The notes under the pieces: generated by a model | Told to the model about the DNA's origin: nothing | Seen by the model: only the letters and a program-made list of their open reading frames with translations | Databases searched by the model: none | DNA from: Nitrospira sp. | GTDB lineage: Bacteria; Nitrospirota; Nitrospiria; Nitrospirales; Nitrospiraceae | Assembly: GCA_024760525.1 (NCBI GenBank) | Contig: CP060499.1 | Coordinates: forward strand, 310,001-374,000 | Reading direction: 5' to 3' | DNA: 64,000 nt | Shown here: positions 26,309 through 35,119 of the stretch, piece after piece | Layout of the letters: every line of letters begins with the position of its first letter | Position numbering within the stretch: the stretch's first letter is position 1 | Translations under genes and position numbers: made by a program

Positions 26309-26396
26309 GCGGCGCTTCTGCCACCCGTCACCTCCGTCTCGGGAGAGTGAGGAGGCCGTCGGGCGCTGACTTTAACTGTGCCAGGATCCGGCTGAA

Positions 26397-26717
26397 TCAG
26401 TATCGAGGAACCGACCCATCGACTTGAACAGACCAGGCATCGATCCCACCGACCAAGTTCTTGACGTTGGCAAATCCCTGCTGAAGAAGAAAGCCTGTCG
26501 CGTCGCCGCTCCTCATCCCGTGGTGGCAGTACGCGATAATTTCGGCATTCTTGTCCAATTTTGACATTGAGTTGGGCAAGGTCCCAAGTGGAATCAGGAT
26601 GGAATTGTCCAGCTTGGCGAGCTGATTCTCCCAAGGCTCTCGGACATCCAAGAGTATCAGCTTATCTCCATTATCGATTCGGGCCTTCAATTCCTGGGGG
26701 GTAATGGCAAAGTTCAT
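26397..26717 (-). CDS. Single-domain rhodanese
   Basis: 106-residue cytoplasmic rhodanese domain. Landmarks are LILLDVREPWENQLAKL near residue 20 and the persulfide-forming active-site cysteine in EIIAYCHHGMRSGDATGFL near residue 62, followed by VKNLVGGIDAW. Such proteins move sulfane sulfur to acceptors such as cyanide or thiols. The loop after Cys (CHHGMRS) is the usual length for sulfur rather than arsenate chemistry. Isolated gene, with a GAGGAGG box upstream of the ATG at 26717. A second, exported rhodanese is at 42107. Confidence 0.9.
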   Translation of the reverse strand: MNFAITPQELKARIDNGDKLILLDVREPWENQLAKLDNSILIPLGTLPNSMSKLDKNAEIIAYCHHGMRSGDATGFLLQQGFANVKNLVGGIDAWSVQVDGSVPRY

Positions 26718-26967
26718 GTCACGTCCTCCTCATGGCTGGAGCGATCATAAGCGACCGGAGAAAAGGCTGTCAAATGCGGAATGGTAAGTGTGTCAGTGAG
26801 ATGTGTCATGAAGTCTGTCGTGGACTTTCTTGCAGGCCGAACCGTCGCTTGTGTTCCAAGAAGGTGAAGCTTCTCATGCGATTACGCCGATTGATTACTC
26901 TTGTAAACTAAGATGAATTAGCTAAGTGCTACTTGACGCCTTACTCTGGAGCAGGTAGCTTTCTCCC

Positions 26968-27795
26968 ATGGCTGGTCCCGATCTCGACGAGATAGGTCCT
27001 TGGTCTGAAGTAAAGCTCGACATCGTACGCGAGTACGCGCAGGCCTATTCCCAAATACTTGCGGCTCAAAAAAGCCCGCGACTCCATCATGTGTATATCG
27101 ATGCCTTTGCAGGAGCTGGGGTTCATCTGTCTCGCTCAACCAAAGAATTCGTGCCAGGTTCGCCTCTCAATGCTCTTAACGTAGACCCGTCATTTGCAGA
27201 ATATCATTTTATCGATATCAACCAAGCGCGTGTTGGATCGCTGCAACAAGTGGCTCGGCAACGGCGGAATGTGTTTGTATATGAAGGCGACTGCAACCAA
27301 GTTCTTCTGGAAAAGGTTTTTCCCAAAGTGCAGTTTAAAGATTACCGCCGCGGACTTTGTTTGCTCGATCCGTATGGGCTGCATCTTGATTGGCAGGTGA
27401 TCTATACTGCCGGGCAGATGAAATCGGTCGAAATATTTCTGAACTTTCCGATCATGGATATGAATATGAACGTGCTCAAGCGCGATTCAGAATCTGTTCC
27501 ATCTGAACAGGTCGAAAGGATGACTCGATTCTGGGGTGATGAAAGCTGGAAACTGGCCGGATACTCAACAACCGGCAATCTTTTTGGGTATGAAGAAAAG
27601 ACGGACAATGAAGATGTGACAAATGCCTTCAGAGAACGGTTGCTCAGCGTGGCTGGTTTCAAACATGTTTCTAAGCCTCTTGCCATGCGAAACTCACGAG
27701 ACGCGGTTGTTTATTATCTTTTCTTTGCTTCGCCCAAGCCGGTTGCTCTTGAGATTGTCAGGGATATCTTCAAGAAACATGAAAGAAGGCTTTAG
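26968..27795 (+). CDS. tcmP: Three-Cys-motif partner protein TcmP
   Basis: 275-residue protein of the TcmP family, named because it is encoded next to three-Cys-motif (DUF5131, phage Gp37/Gp68) proteins, as here. It looks like a methyltransferase-type Rossmann fold: HVYIDAFAGAGVHLSRS near residue 33 resembles SAM motif I of DNA methyltransferases, YHFIDINQARVGSLQ motif II, and GLCLLDPYGLHLDW near 132 the DPxx motif IV. The reaction is unknown. The next gene starts 8 bp after the stop, so the pair is one transcript. Bases in this segment look less GC-rich than the neighbours, compatible with transfer. Family assignment is good; function is inference. Confidence 0.85.
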   Translation: MAGPDLDEIGPWSEVKLDIVREYAQAYSQILAAQKSPRLHHVYIDAFAGAGVHLSRSTKEFVPGSPLNALNVDPSFAEYHFIDINQARVGSLQQVARQRRNVFVYEGDCNQVLLEKVFPKVQFKDYRRGLCLLDPYGLHLDWQVIYTAGQMKSVEIFLNFPIMDMNMNVLKRDSESVPSEQVERMTRFWGDESWKLAGYSTTGNLFGYEEKTDNEDVTNAFRERLLSVAGFKHVSKPLAMRNSRDAVVYYLFFASPKPVALEIVRDIFKKHERRL

Positions 27796-27803
27796 GGATA
27801 AAA

Positions 27804-28568
27804 ATGGCAGGTCTCTCAAAAATTGAATGGACGGAGGCGACGTGGAATCCGGTGACTGGTTGCGACAAAATCAGTCCAGGGTGCAAGAACTGCTATGCCG
27901 AGCGTCTAGCTCTTCGTCTACAAGCAGCGGGCACAAGGCAATATAAAGATGGGTTTGCTCTCACGCTTCACCCTGAATCTTTGGACGTGCCCCTTGGGTG
28001 GAAAAAGCCAAGAGTTATCTTTGTGAATTCGATGAGCGATTTGTTTCATAGGAATGTTCCCATTGAGTTCATCAGAGAAGTCTTTGACGTGATGCGGGCC
28101 GCACCACAACATCAGTTTCAGATCCTCACAAAACGGGCAGATCGGCTTGCGGAATTAGACCGAGAACTTCCGTGGTCTGACAATGTGTGGATGGGTGTGA
28201 GCGTCGAGAGCGAAGATTACGTTCGACGCATTGAGCATCTGAAACAAACAAGGGCAAGAATTAAGTTTCTCTCTCTTGAGCCTCTATTGGGCCCCTTATC
28301 ACATCTTGAGTTGAAAGGCATTGACTGGGTGATAGTTGGGGGAGAGTCCGGCCCTTATGCACGTTCCATGAAACCACAGTGGGTTCGTCAAATACGAGCC
28401 CAATGCATTGAAGCCAAAGTCCCTTTCTTCTTCAAGCAATGGGGAGGAGTATTCAAGAGTAAGACTGGCAGGACGCTTGACGGCCGAACCTGGGACCAAA
28501 TGCCAAAGGTAGAGAGGTTACAACCAGAAGAAAGCCCTAGAGCGCTTGTTACCTCGGCGATCCGCTAA
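27804..28568 (+). CDS. DUF5131 (phage Gp37/Gp68-like) three-Cys-motif protein
   Basis: 254-residue protein with the family opening SKIEWTEATWNPVTGC. The three cysteines follow (GCDKISPGCKNCYAE, spacing Cx6CxxC), reminiscent of an unusual radical-SAM cluster site. Other conserved parts are VNSMSDLFHRNVP near 73, FQILTKRADRL, WMGVSVESEDY, KFLSLEPLLGPL, WVIVGGESGPYARSM and the end FFFKQWGG. The family is found in phages and in chromosomal islands and has no firmly known activity. It is paired with TcmP immediately upstream. An iron-sulfur cluster is inferred from cysteine spacing only. Confidence 0.88.
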   Translation: MAGLSKIEWTEATWNPVTGCDKISPGCKNCYAERLALRLQAAGTRQYKDGFALTLHPESLDVPLGWKKPRVIFVNSMSDLFHRNVPIEFIREVFDVMRAAPQHQFQILTKRADRLAELDRELPWSDNVWMGVSVESEDYVRRIEHLKQTRARIKFLSLEPLLGPLSHLELKGIDWVIVGGESGPYARSMKPQWVRQIRAQCIEAKVPFFFKQWGGVFKSKTGRTLDGRTWDQMPKVERLQPEESPRALVTSAIR

Positions 28569-28649
28569 AAAGACATTCAATTCTGACTGTTTCAAAAAGA
28601 AAAGCGCAATGGTAGCAGAAGGACAACGAAGACCAATTTAGGGCTTGTA

Positions 28650-28925
28650 TCAAGGAACGACGATCCTTCGGCACTTGATTTCTTCCCGTTTGTTATCCTT
28701 CCTTCGCTCGATCAACAAGTCGTCAGTCCCAGACGACATGCCCTTAGGCATACCGCATACGCCGGGGATGTATTCTTTAGTAAGAGGCAGAAGCAGTATT
28801 TCGCTTCCGTGCTCGATGAAGCGCACTCTCGTGCCGAGCTTGATACCGAGTTTTTCGCGGAGGCGAGCCAGAATTACGATCCTGCCTCTCGTTGTCACAT
28901 GAGCAGTGTCCACCAACTCCTCCAT
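28650..28925 (-). CDS. AbrB/SpoVT-type DNA-binding protein
   Basis: About 91 residues with an N-terminal swapped-hairpin AbrB domain: VDTAHVTTRGRIVILARLREKLGIKLGTRVRFIEHGSEILL, the standard layout. A basic C-terminal tail follows (IERRKDNKREEIKCRRIVV). Family members are antitoxins or transition-state regulators. No PIN or MazF-type toxin is adjacent, so it may be a free-standing regulator. It lies 20 bp downstream of aat on the same strand and converges with the DUF5131 gene. Starts at 28925 or 28934 are both possible. Confidence 0.75.
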   Translation of the reverse strand: MEELVDTAHVTTRGRIVILARLREKLGIKLGTRVRFIEHGSEILLLPLTKEYIPGVCGMPKGMSSGTDDLLIERRKDNKREEIKCRRIVVP

Positions 28926-28945
28926 ACAGAACATGAATCCAATAG

Positions 28946-29635
28946 TCAGGGAATATCAAATTCCCATCGCCCTCGTCGATCGGGAAGCGCGAGCGCCTGA
29001 TCGAGATGGCTGATGAAGTCTGCCCGTGGAATTTCCTCCGCGCCGAACCGGGTGACATGAGGGGAAGATTGCTGGCAGTCGATGAGCTGAAAATCCCAGT
29101 CCCGGAGCTGTTGTACGAGCCTGACCAGCGCCACCTTTGACGCATCGTCGACGACGGTGAACATCGACTCGGCAAAGAAGGCGCCACCCAGCGCCACACC
29201 GTAGAGGCCGCCGACCAAACATTCACCGTGCCATGTTTCAACGGAATGGGCGAAGCCGAGTTCGTGCAGCTGCGTGTAGGCGTCCAGCATGGCACCGGTA
29301 ATCCACGTCCCACCACCGGGTGATTGAGGGCGTGGTCCTGCGCACTGTTCCATAACCCTCCGAAAGCTGGTATCGAGGGTGACCGTAAAGACGTTCCGAC
29401 GAAGGCTTCGGTTGAGACTGCGTGGGACATGAAGATGTGCGGGGAATAACACGGCGCGGGGGTCCGGCGACCACCACAGAATCGGTTCATCTTGGTTGTA
29501 CCAGGGGAAAATACCCTGCCGATACGCTTCGAGGAGCCGGGCAGGGCGGAGATCACCCCCCACAGCCAGCAGGCCTTCGGGCGATGCCTGATTGACCGAT
29601 GGAAAACGAAGATCGTGCTGTTTCAAGCGGAACAT
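28946..29635 (-). CDS. aat: Leucyl/phenylalanyl-tRNA-protein transferase
   Basis: About 229-residue enzyme that adds Leu or Phe from tRNA to N-terminal Arg/Lys of proteins, marking them for ClpS/ClpAP (N-end rule). Landmarks are FPSVNQASPEGLLAVGGDL near 10, YRQGIFPWYNQDEPILWWSPDPRAVL near 40, TWITGAMLDAYTQLHELGFAHSVE near 110, GGLYGVALGGAFFAESMF and the late IDCQQSSPHVTRFGAEEIPR. The ATG at 29635 follows a GTG at 29641; either gives the family length. No clpS or clpA is nearby. Confidence 0.95.
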   Translation of the reverse strand: MFRLKQHDLRFPSVNQASPEGLLAVGGDLRPARLLEAYRQGIFPWYNQDEPILWWSPDPRAVLFPAHLHVPRSLNRSLRRNVFTVTLDTSFRRVMEQCAGPRPQSPGGGTWITGAMLDAYTQLHELGFAHSVETWHGECLVGGLYGVALGGAFFAESMFTVVDDASKVALVRLVQQLRDWDFQLIDCQQSSPHVTRFGAEEIPRADFISHLDQALALPDRRGRWEFDIP

Positions 29636-29698
29636 CGTCACGTACGATACGCCAAGCGAGGCAAGACGGCTCTGTCAGAAGCAAGATGAATCGGGCAA

Positions 29699-31405
29699 TC
29701 ACTCTTGCGGCTTCTCGGCCGCCGCCAGGATGGGGCGGAACATCGGATCCGCATCGAGCACCGCCTTCAATAATTCGCTGTGGAGGAAATAACGCCAGAC
29801 CTCGTCGTCTTTCCCAGGGATTGCATCAAACCAATGCTTGGCCTCGGTCAGGTGCCGTAACATCTGTCCCTTGTCCCCATAGTCCGGCATAAAAATCATG
29901 CTGTAGGCCATCGTGTATTCCGAGAGAAACTTATCGATCGGCAACTCGGCGATGGCCGACGACGCGCGCGCATCTTCGTAAGCCCGCTGGCTGTCGGGAT
30001 CGTGCACATTCCGATTCCAGGCCACTTTGTTGATACGCGACCAAGCGAGCTGCACAAGCGCCTCGGCTTTGGGTGTCATTCGGTCGGCCGGAATATCCTT
30101 GACCAGTGCCTCAAACGTTTCGATCATCGGACCTTGATCGTTGTTCCACCGATAGGCCATGCCGAGCCGGAAGCGGTTATCCAGCTGTTCAGGATGGGTT
30201 CGAGCGAGGGTTTCCAACGCGGGCAACAACCGGTAGAGAAAGTCTGCCGGGGTCGGTTGCGAGAATCCACCCATCTCCATCGCGTTCGAGAGATCCAGGC
30301 GGCCGGCGGCTGCATAGATATTCCAATAAAACTCGCCCACGGTCAGGGAGAGCGCCGGATCCTTAACGATCAGTTTGTGATTCTGGGCGGCCTCGCGAAG
30401 CAAGACGGCATAGAGATTTTTGGTCAGGACCATCAGGGCGTCCATCTGATTCGGGTCGATAATCAGGATGCGATTGAGCATGGCGACTCGATCGCGCAAC
30501 TCGGGAAACGTTGCCGCACGAGCTGCCGCTGCCGTCAGCGTTCCGGGCTGATCGTCGGGGCCCCACCAGGCGATGGACTCGGGAAGGGGGCGGCTCAGTT
30601 CGGTCGTGAACGGGATCTTCTCGGCAACCATGCCCGGCGCTTCGGGCCTGGAGTCCAGGGGAAGATGGGAGACGGCGGTGTCTTGCGGGAAACCGTGTTT
30701 TCTGAGTCCAGTGAAAACCACCCATCGAGTCGTGATGGATTTCACTGCGCGTCGCTCCCGTTTAATCGTGTTCGTCCAGTGGACGATGCCCGGCCCGTAC
30801 GTAACCGGCGATGCCAGTGCGTCGTGATAGTGGACGGTCAGATCAACCGCAGTGGTCGGGACGCTGATGACTTTCCCATTCGGCTTCAGTCGGAAGGATC
30901 CGTTTGGGATCGAGCGGCTGTTCGTCACGGTGAGATGAAGACCCGTTCCGGGAGGCGAGACCCCAAGAACATCCATCACAAAGGCAGAGGCTTGAGTGCG
31001 GGGCAACTCGTCTCCGTAAAATGCCAGAGGACCCGTACTTGGCCAGAGGACGTTCAATCCGACATCCGACCGCTTCAAGAGCGGCGCATGGCCGGCAGTC
31101 AGCGTCTGCCAACAACCGTCGTACGAGGGATCGGCTGCAGGGGAATGCTTGGGGCCGGCCGCCGGAACCGTCACGAGTTTATACTGGCATGCGAAGTCCA
31201 GTTGCCCGGCCGTGATCCTGTCGCCTTTGGCGATGGCCTCGGTATAACGAAGGGCCGTGTCTATGGCGGCCTTGTGGGCGGCCCTGTTCTCCTTCGTCTT
31301 TGGAGGAGCATTGGATACGGCAGCGGCAAGATCCGGCGCAGCTGCACCGAGAACCGTGAGCAGTCCCGAGAGGATCAAGATTCCATAGAGTGTGCGCATA
31401 TTCAT
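29699..31405 (-). CDS. Large secreted protein of unknown function
   Basis: 568 residues with a clear signal peptide (LYGILILSGLLTVLGAAAPDLAAA). The N-terminal part (residues 30-260) contains YTEAIAKGDRITAGQLDFACQ and a beta-rich stretch. The C-terminal half is helical and repeat-like (RAATFPELRDRVAMLNRILIIDPNQ, ETLARTHPEQLDNRFRLGM, LTEAKHWFDAIPGKDDEVW), reminiscent of TPR solenoids. No catalytic motif is seen. It lies 28 bp downstream of the anti-sigma gene, so it may belong to the regulon and transcript of the ECF sigma factor at 31766. Family not recognised. Confidence 0.75.
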   Translation of the reverse strand: MNMRTLYGILILSGLLTVLGAAAPDLAAAVSNAPPKTKENRAAHKAAIDTALRYTEAIAKGDRITAGQLDFACQYKLVTVPAAGPKHSPAADPSYDGCWQTLTAGHAPLLKRSDVGLNVLWPSTGPLAFYGDELPRTQASAFVMDVLGVSPPGTGLHLTVTNSRSIPNGSFRLKPNGKVISVPTTAVDLTVHYHDALASPVTYGPGIVHWTNTIKRERRAVKSITTRWVVFTGLRKHGFPQDTAVSHLPLDSRPEAPGMVAEKIPFTTELSRPLPESIAWWGPDDQPGTLTAAAARAATFPELRDRVAMLNRILIIDPNQMDALMVLTKNLYAVLLREAAQNHKLIVKDPALSLTVGEFYWNIYAAAGRLDLSNAMEMGGFSQPTPADFLYRLLPALETLARTHPEQLDNRFRLGMAYRWNNDQGPMIETFEALVKDIPADRMTPKAEALVQLAWSRINKVAWNRNVHDPDSQRAYEDARASSAIAELPIDKFLSEYTMAYSMIFMPDYGDKGQMLRHLTEAKHWFDAIPGKDDEVWRYFLHSELLKAVLDADPMFRPILAAAEKPQE

Positions 31406-31433
31406 GACGAAAAAAGAAATGAGGTGTTATAGA

Positions 31434-31739
31434 TTACCGTGTTTGGGCGGTTTGAAGGATCTTTCGGCGCATGAACGCCCGCTCGGCCGTGGATAACGTT
31501 GGTACCTGGCTCCGGCGACAGAGCGACACGATCTGACGCAACGACGCAACAAAGGTCTCACAATTCGGACAGGCCCCCAGGTGCCGGCGAATTTCCCGGC
31601 CAATACTTCCGGAAAGTTCGTCATCGATATAGGCTGACAGCTTGCGAAGGATATTCGAGCATCGGCTTTTCCCGTGATCGTGCCGGTGCCGAGTCGCTGC
31701 GGAAAGCTGTTGCCTCCCATACGCGCTACGTTTGGCCAT
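31434..31739 (-). CDS. Zinc-finger anti-sigma factor (zf-HC2)
   Basis: About 101-residue cytoplasmic anti-sigma factor. The zinc-binding part is CSNILRKLSAYIDDELSG followed by HLGACPNCETFVASLRQI, giving the Cys...HxxxCxxC pattern of ZAS domains. Such proteins sequester the sigma factor encoded just upstream (31766, 26 bp away). There is no transmembrane helix, so the protein is probably a soluble, redox- or metal-responsive type. ATG at 31739 is chosen; a GTG at 31757 would add six residues. Confidence 0.85.
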   Translation of the reverse strand: MAKRSAYGRQQLSAATRHRHDHGKSRCSNILRKLSAYIDDELSGSIGREIRRHLGACPNCETFVASLRQIVSLCRRSQVPTLSTAERAFMRRKILQTAQTR

Positions 31740-31765
31740 CGAGAGCGAGTCCTCCACAAGCTACG

Positions 31766-32386
31766 TCAGTCGTGTTCATGGTCGGTGAACGCCTGATCAA
31801 GACCCCGCGCGCTGAGTTGACGGCGCACAAACAGTCGCGCTCGGTGCAGGCGTGATTTGACCGCGCGTTCATTCAAGCCCATGATGGTCCCTACTTCTTT
31901 TGCGCTCAGCCCTTCCATATCACGCAGCACCAAGACCATTTTGTACTTCTTCGGCAACTGGCTGATCGCGGCATTAAGGGCCTGCCGTAATTGCTTATTC
32001 TGGAGCGCTTCTTCGGGACTGAACCCATCGATCGGGATCTGCAGACGAAACTCACCATCGGATGTGGGGATGAATTCCTCGAGCGACAGCTCCCGTTCCG
32101 GAGCCCCTTTTCGTTTTCGCCGCATGCGCAAGCACGCCCGTGAGGCGATGGTATACAGCCATGTCGAAATCTGCGCCTCACCACGGAATCTGTCGAAGCC
32201 TCGATAGGCACTTAAAAACGTCTCCTGCACCAAATCCTTTGCGGCTTCCGGCTCGCCGCACAATCGGTGAGCGAAGCGATATATCAGGTCTACATGATCT
32301 CTGTATAGAGTATCAAAAGTCTTTGCATTTCGGGAAGGAAGCGAGGATGAGGCCGGCGGACGGCGAGTGGTGGAAGATGCGCCCAT
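31766..32386 (-). CDS. ECF-type RNA polymerase sigma factor
   Basis: 206-residue sigma-70 family protein with only regions 2 and 4. Region 2 runs from TLYRDHVDLIYRFAHRLCG through AAKDLVQETFLSAYRGFDRFRG to ISTWLYTIASRACLRMRRKRK. A linker of about 45 residues follows, then region 4 (AAISQLPKKYKMVLVLRDMEGLSAKEVGTIMGL and AVKSRLHRARLFVRRQL). Linked to a zf-HC2 anti-sigma downstream, typical of ECF groups controlling envelope or oxidative stress. The likely targets include its own operon and the secreted protein at 29699. Confidence 0.93.
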   Translation of the reverse strand: MGASSTTRRPPASSSLPSRNAKTFDTLYRDHVDLIYRFAHRLCGEPEAAKDLVQETFLSAYRGFDRFRGEAQISTWLYTIASRACLRMRRKRKGAPERELSLEEFIPTSDGEFRLQIPIDGFSPEEALQNKQLRQALNAAISQLPKKYKMVLVLRDMEGLSAKEVGTIMGLNERAVKSRLHRARLFVRRQLSARGLDQAFTDHEHD

Positions 32387-32448
32387 AAGCAGCGCAGTCT
32401 ACGGGGGGATGGAAAAGAGAGTCAAGACGAAGACGAGACACGGAAGAA

Positions 32449-33501
32449 CTACTTCAGTCGGTGAAATTCTACGACGCTGCCGTGTGCGTCGAGCTCCACC
32501 GTGATGGGGGTCCCTTCCCTTAGCCCGTCCAGTGCGGTCTTTCCTGGATCGGTGGGGAAGGTCTGTTCTCCGCTCGGAGTCCAGAGTCTGACGCTGGTTC
32601 GGTCTGGAGCGGCAAATGCCAACGGACCGGTTACAAAACGACGGACCGGAGCAGGATCGCTGGGCGCGGAGAGATCCGTCACGACGTGATGGTCATGCAT
32701 ATGCAACGTCATGGTCTGTCCGACCTTGGGATTTTTGATGCCGATGTTGGCGTTGACATTGATGATGCCGATGGGAGTTCGGAAGAAAATGAAGTTGGAT
32801 TTCAGTTTTGAGACGGTGCCGGTCAGCAACACGTGTGCACCGGATCCGCTTGCGCCGATCTGACCAATCTGAAGGTCGAATTGAAGGTCATGGACGCCGA
32901 TGACGGTGTTTGTCTCATCAACTTCAACCGTGACGGGATCGCCTTCTTTACGGGTCGCGAATGCCCGTTCGTGGCCGCCCATGTGGAATGCCTTTTCACC
33001 GTCAGGCGTCCACCACAGCAATTTCTTTTCATCCTCATCGCTTCGTTTAAACGGTCCGCTCAGATAGCGGTGGACAAGCATCCCATCGGTTCGCTTCACG
33101 ATATCGATCGCAAGATGGTTTTCATGGACCCAAAAGGAGACTTCCTGCGAGGCCGGGAGGGCTTTGAGGGTGGTCTTCGAACTGAGTGAAAGCAGCCCAA
33201 TCGGTGTCCTTAGAAAGACAATGCCCGGTTTGGCTCGCCAGACCCGGCCTTTGAGTGTGATGGACGGGTTCACCTCGCTGACGGCAGCAGGGCTACTGGT
33301 CGGAGGTTCTGTGGCGGTCTCGGGCTGACCCGACTCCTCTGATTCAACCGGCGCCTCGTCCTCGGCAGGCGCCGTATCGGACGAAGGCTGCCCCTCCTCT
33401 TCCACCGCCAGGCACAATCCGGTCATACCGAGACTGACAATACCAATAAGGAACAGGGTGCGAAATGCTCGGGAGGTCTGGAAGAATCGAGTCATCGGCA
33501 T
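32449..33501 (-). CDS. Secreted protein with an internal duplication
   Basis: About 350 residues. A signal sequence (RTLFLIGIVSLGMTGLCLA) is followed by a Glu/Ser/Thr/Pro-rich low-complexity linker (residues about 30-80) and two copies of a ~125-residue unit. Copy 1 contains IVFLRTPIGLLSLSS, FWVHENHLAIDI, LLWWTPDGEKAF and GDPVTVEVDETNTVIGVHDL. Copy 2 contains FIFFRTPIGIINVNA, LHMHDHHVVTDL, VRLWTPSGEQTF and GTPITVELDAHGSVVEFHRL. Each unit looks like two small beta barrels. The His-rich positions (HENH, HMHDHH) might bind metal, but this is a guess. Start at 33501 chosen to place the signal peptide first. Confidence 0.75.
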   Translation of the reverse strand: MPMTRFFQTSRAFRTLFLIGIVSLGMTGLCLAVEEEGQPSSDTAPAEDEAPVESEESGQPETATEPPTSSPAAVSEVNPSITLKGRVWRAKPGIVFLRTPIGLLSLSSKTTLKALPASQEVSFWVHENHLAIDIVKRTDGMLVHRYLSGPFKRSDEDEKKLLWWTPDGEKAFHMGGHERAFATRKEGDPVTVEVDETNTVIGVHDLQFDLQIGQIGASGSGAHVLLTGTVSKLKSNFIFFRTPIGIINVNANIGIKNPKVGQTMTLHMHDHHVVTDLSAPSDPAPVRRFVTGPLAFAAPDRTSVRLWTPSGEQTFPTDPGKTALDGLREGTPITVELDAHGSVVEFHRLK

Positions 33502-33667
33502 CGAAGTATTCGATTGGGGGATGGCGCAAAAAGGCCCTGGTTGATCTGAATGGCCGGCTCCTCTTGAGCTGTGGCCATGGCAATCAATTATGCGAATAAC
33601 ATGGGCTCCTATCGGAGTCAACCTGAAAGCGAGTTACCTGATATCCCGAACGGGGGAAAAGGATCGC

Positions 33668-35026
33668 CTATTTTTTTCGAACGAGGAGGCGAAGCGGTGT
33701 GCCGGTAAATTGATATGTTTCGCGCAGTTGGTTCTCCAGATACTTCAGATATGCAGGGGTAAGGTCTTCCGGATGGCCGACGAACAACGCAAAGACCGGC
33801 GGTTTGGTCGCCACTTGCGTGATGAACGCCGATTTCGTCACGGCCGAGGGTTTGTGTTTCCGTGCCGGCAACGGATGGGTGACGAGAATCTTCTGTAACC
33901 AGGTATTCAGCACGCCGGTGGACACGCGCTTGGTAAACATGGTGTGCACGTCCTTGAGGAGCGGGAAGAGGCGACGAACGGTGGACTCCGGCTTAAGGGC
34001 CGATCCATACAGGATCGGAGCCCAGGTGAGGAAGGGAAATCGGCGGCGAAGCTCGAGATCATATTCCTGCTTCGCCTTCGCATCTCCGGCTCGTAAGTCC
34101 CACTTGTTGATCAAAAGAATGCAGGCACGCCACTGCTTCAGAATGGCCCCGGCAATTTTGGTGTCTTGTTCCGTGACTCCTTCCACCCCATCCAAGAGAA
34201 GGACGGCAATGTTGGAACGACCGATGGCACGGAGCGACCGCAGCACACTGTACCCTTCCACTCCACGATCGACCTTGCCGCGCCGTCGAATACCCGCCGT
34301 GTCGGTAAAGATGTAGCGTTGATCATCGTGCGTGACCAGCGAGTCGACCGGATCACGTGTCGTGCCCGGCACATCGCTGACGACGACTCGTTCTTCCCCA
34401 AGCAGCGCGTTGACGAGGGTAGACTTGCCGACGTTCGGGCGCCCCACAACGGCAACGCGGGGCAGTTGTTCCAGTTCGCCGGATTCGTCAGCCGATGGAA
34501 GCAAGGGATAGATCGCATCCAAGAGCTCAGCGACACCGAGGCCGTGCTCGGCGGATACGGCATAGAGCTGGTCGGTCCCCAATCGGTAGAAGTCGGCGAG
34601 TAGCGGGTCGGATTTCGGTGTATCAATCTTGTTGATCGCATAGAAAAGGGGTTTCGTCACTCCGCGCAACAGCCGCACGACTTCATGATCCGGTGGTGTC
34701 AATCCCGATCGACCGTCCAGCAGCACGATGAGGATATCCGCCTCGGCAATGGCCATTTCCGATTGCCGTCGGATCAGGTTCAGCATGCTGTTCGACGAGG
34801 AGAGATCCAGTCCTCCCGTGTCGACCAGCCGAAACTTCCGGTTGCGGTATGTGGCGTCGGCATAGTTGCGGTCGCGTGTGACGCCGGGGACATCGTCCAC
34901 AATGGCGATTTTTGCGCCCAAGATCTTATTGAACAGCGTCGACTTTCCCACGTTCGGCCGGCCGATGATGGCGACGAGAGGAAGCGGGGCTGAGGATTCG
35001 GTGCTGAGTGCCGGGTGTAAGGACAT
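33668..35026 (-). CDS. der: Ribosome-assembly GTPase Der (EngA)
   Basis: 452-residue GTPase with two tandem G domains and a C-terminal KH-like domain, required for maturation of the 50S subunit. The first G1 motif is GRPNVGKSTLFNKILG near residue 22 with DTGGLD, and NKID near 120. The second G1 is GRPNVGKSTLVNALLG near 198 with DTAGIRRRGKVDRGVE and NKWD near 305. The N-terminus before the first G1 is longer than usual by about ten residues (LHPALSTESSAP) and is encoded by a repeat-like DNA stretch. Start ATG at 35026. Confidence 0.96.
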   Translation of the reverse strand: MSLHPALSTESSAPLPLVAIIGRPNVGKSTLFNKILGAKIAIVDDVPGVTRDRNYADATYRNRKFRLVDTGGLDLSSSNSMLNLIRRQSEMAIAEADILIVLLDGRSGLTPPDHEVVRLLRGVTKPLFYAINKIDTPKSDPLLADFYRLGTDQLYAVSAEHGLGVAELLDAIYPLLPSADESGELEQLPRVAVVGRPNVGKSTLVNALLGEERVVVSDVPGTTRDPVDSLVTHDDQRYIFTDTAGIRRRGKVDRGVEGYSVLRSLRAIGRSNIAVLLLDGVEGVTEQDTKIAGAILKQWRACILLINKWDLRAGDAKAKQEYDLELRRRFPFLTWAPILYGSALKPESTVRRLFPLLKDVHTMFTKRVSTGVLNTWLQKILVTHPLPARKHKPSAVTKSAFITQVATKPPVFALFVGHPEDLTPAYLKYLENQLRETYQFTGTPLRLLVRKK

Positions 35027-35119
35027 AAGAAACAGTCAGGATCCAAAAAGAGAGTTGCCGGACCCTAGCATAGGATTTTTCTCAAAGACAACCCGCCTCC
35101 TTCGGGTATACTTTCCGCT

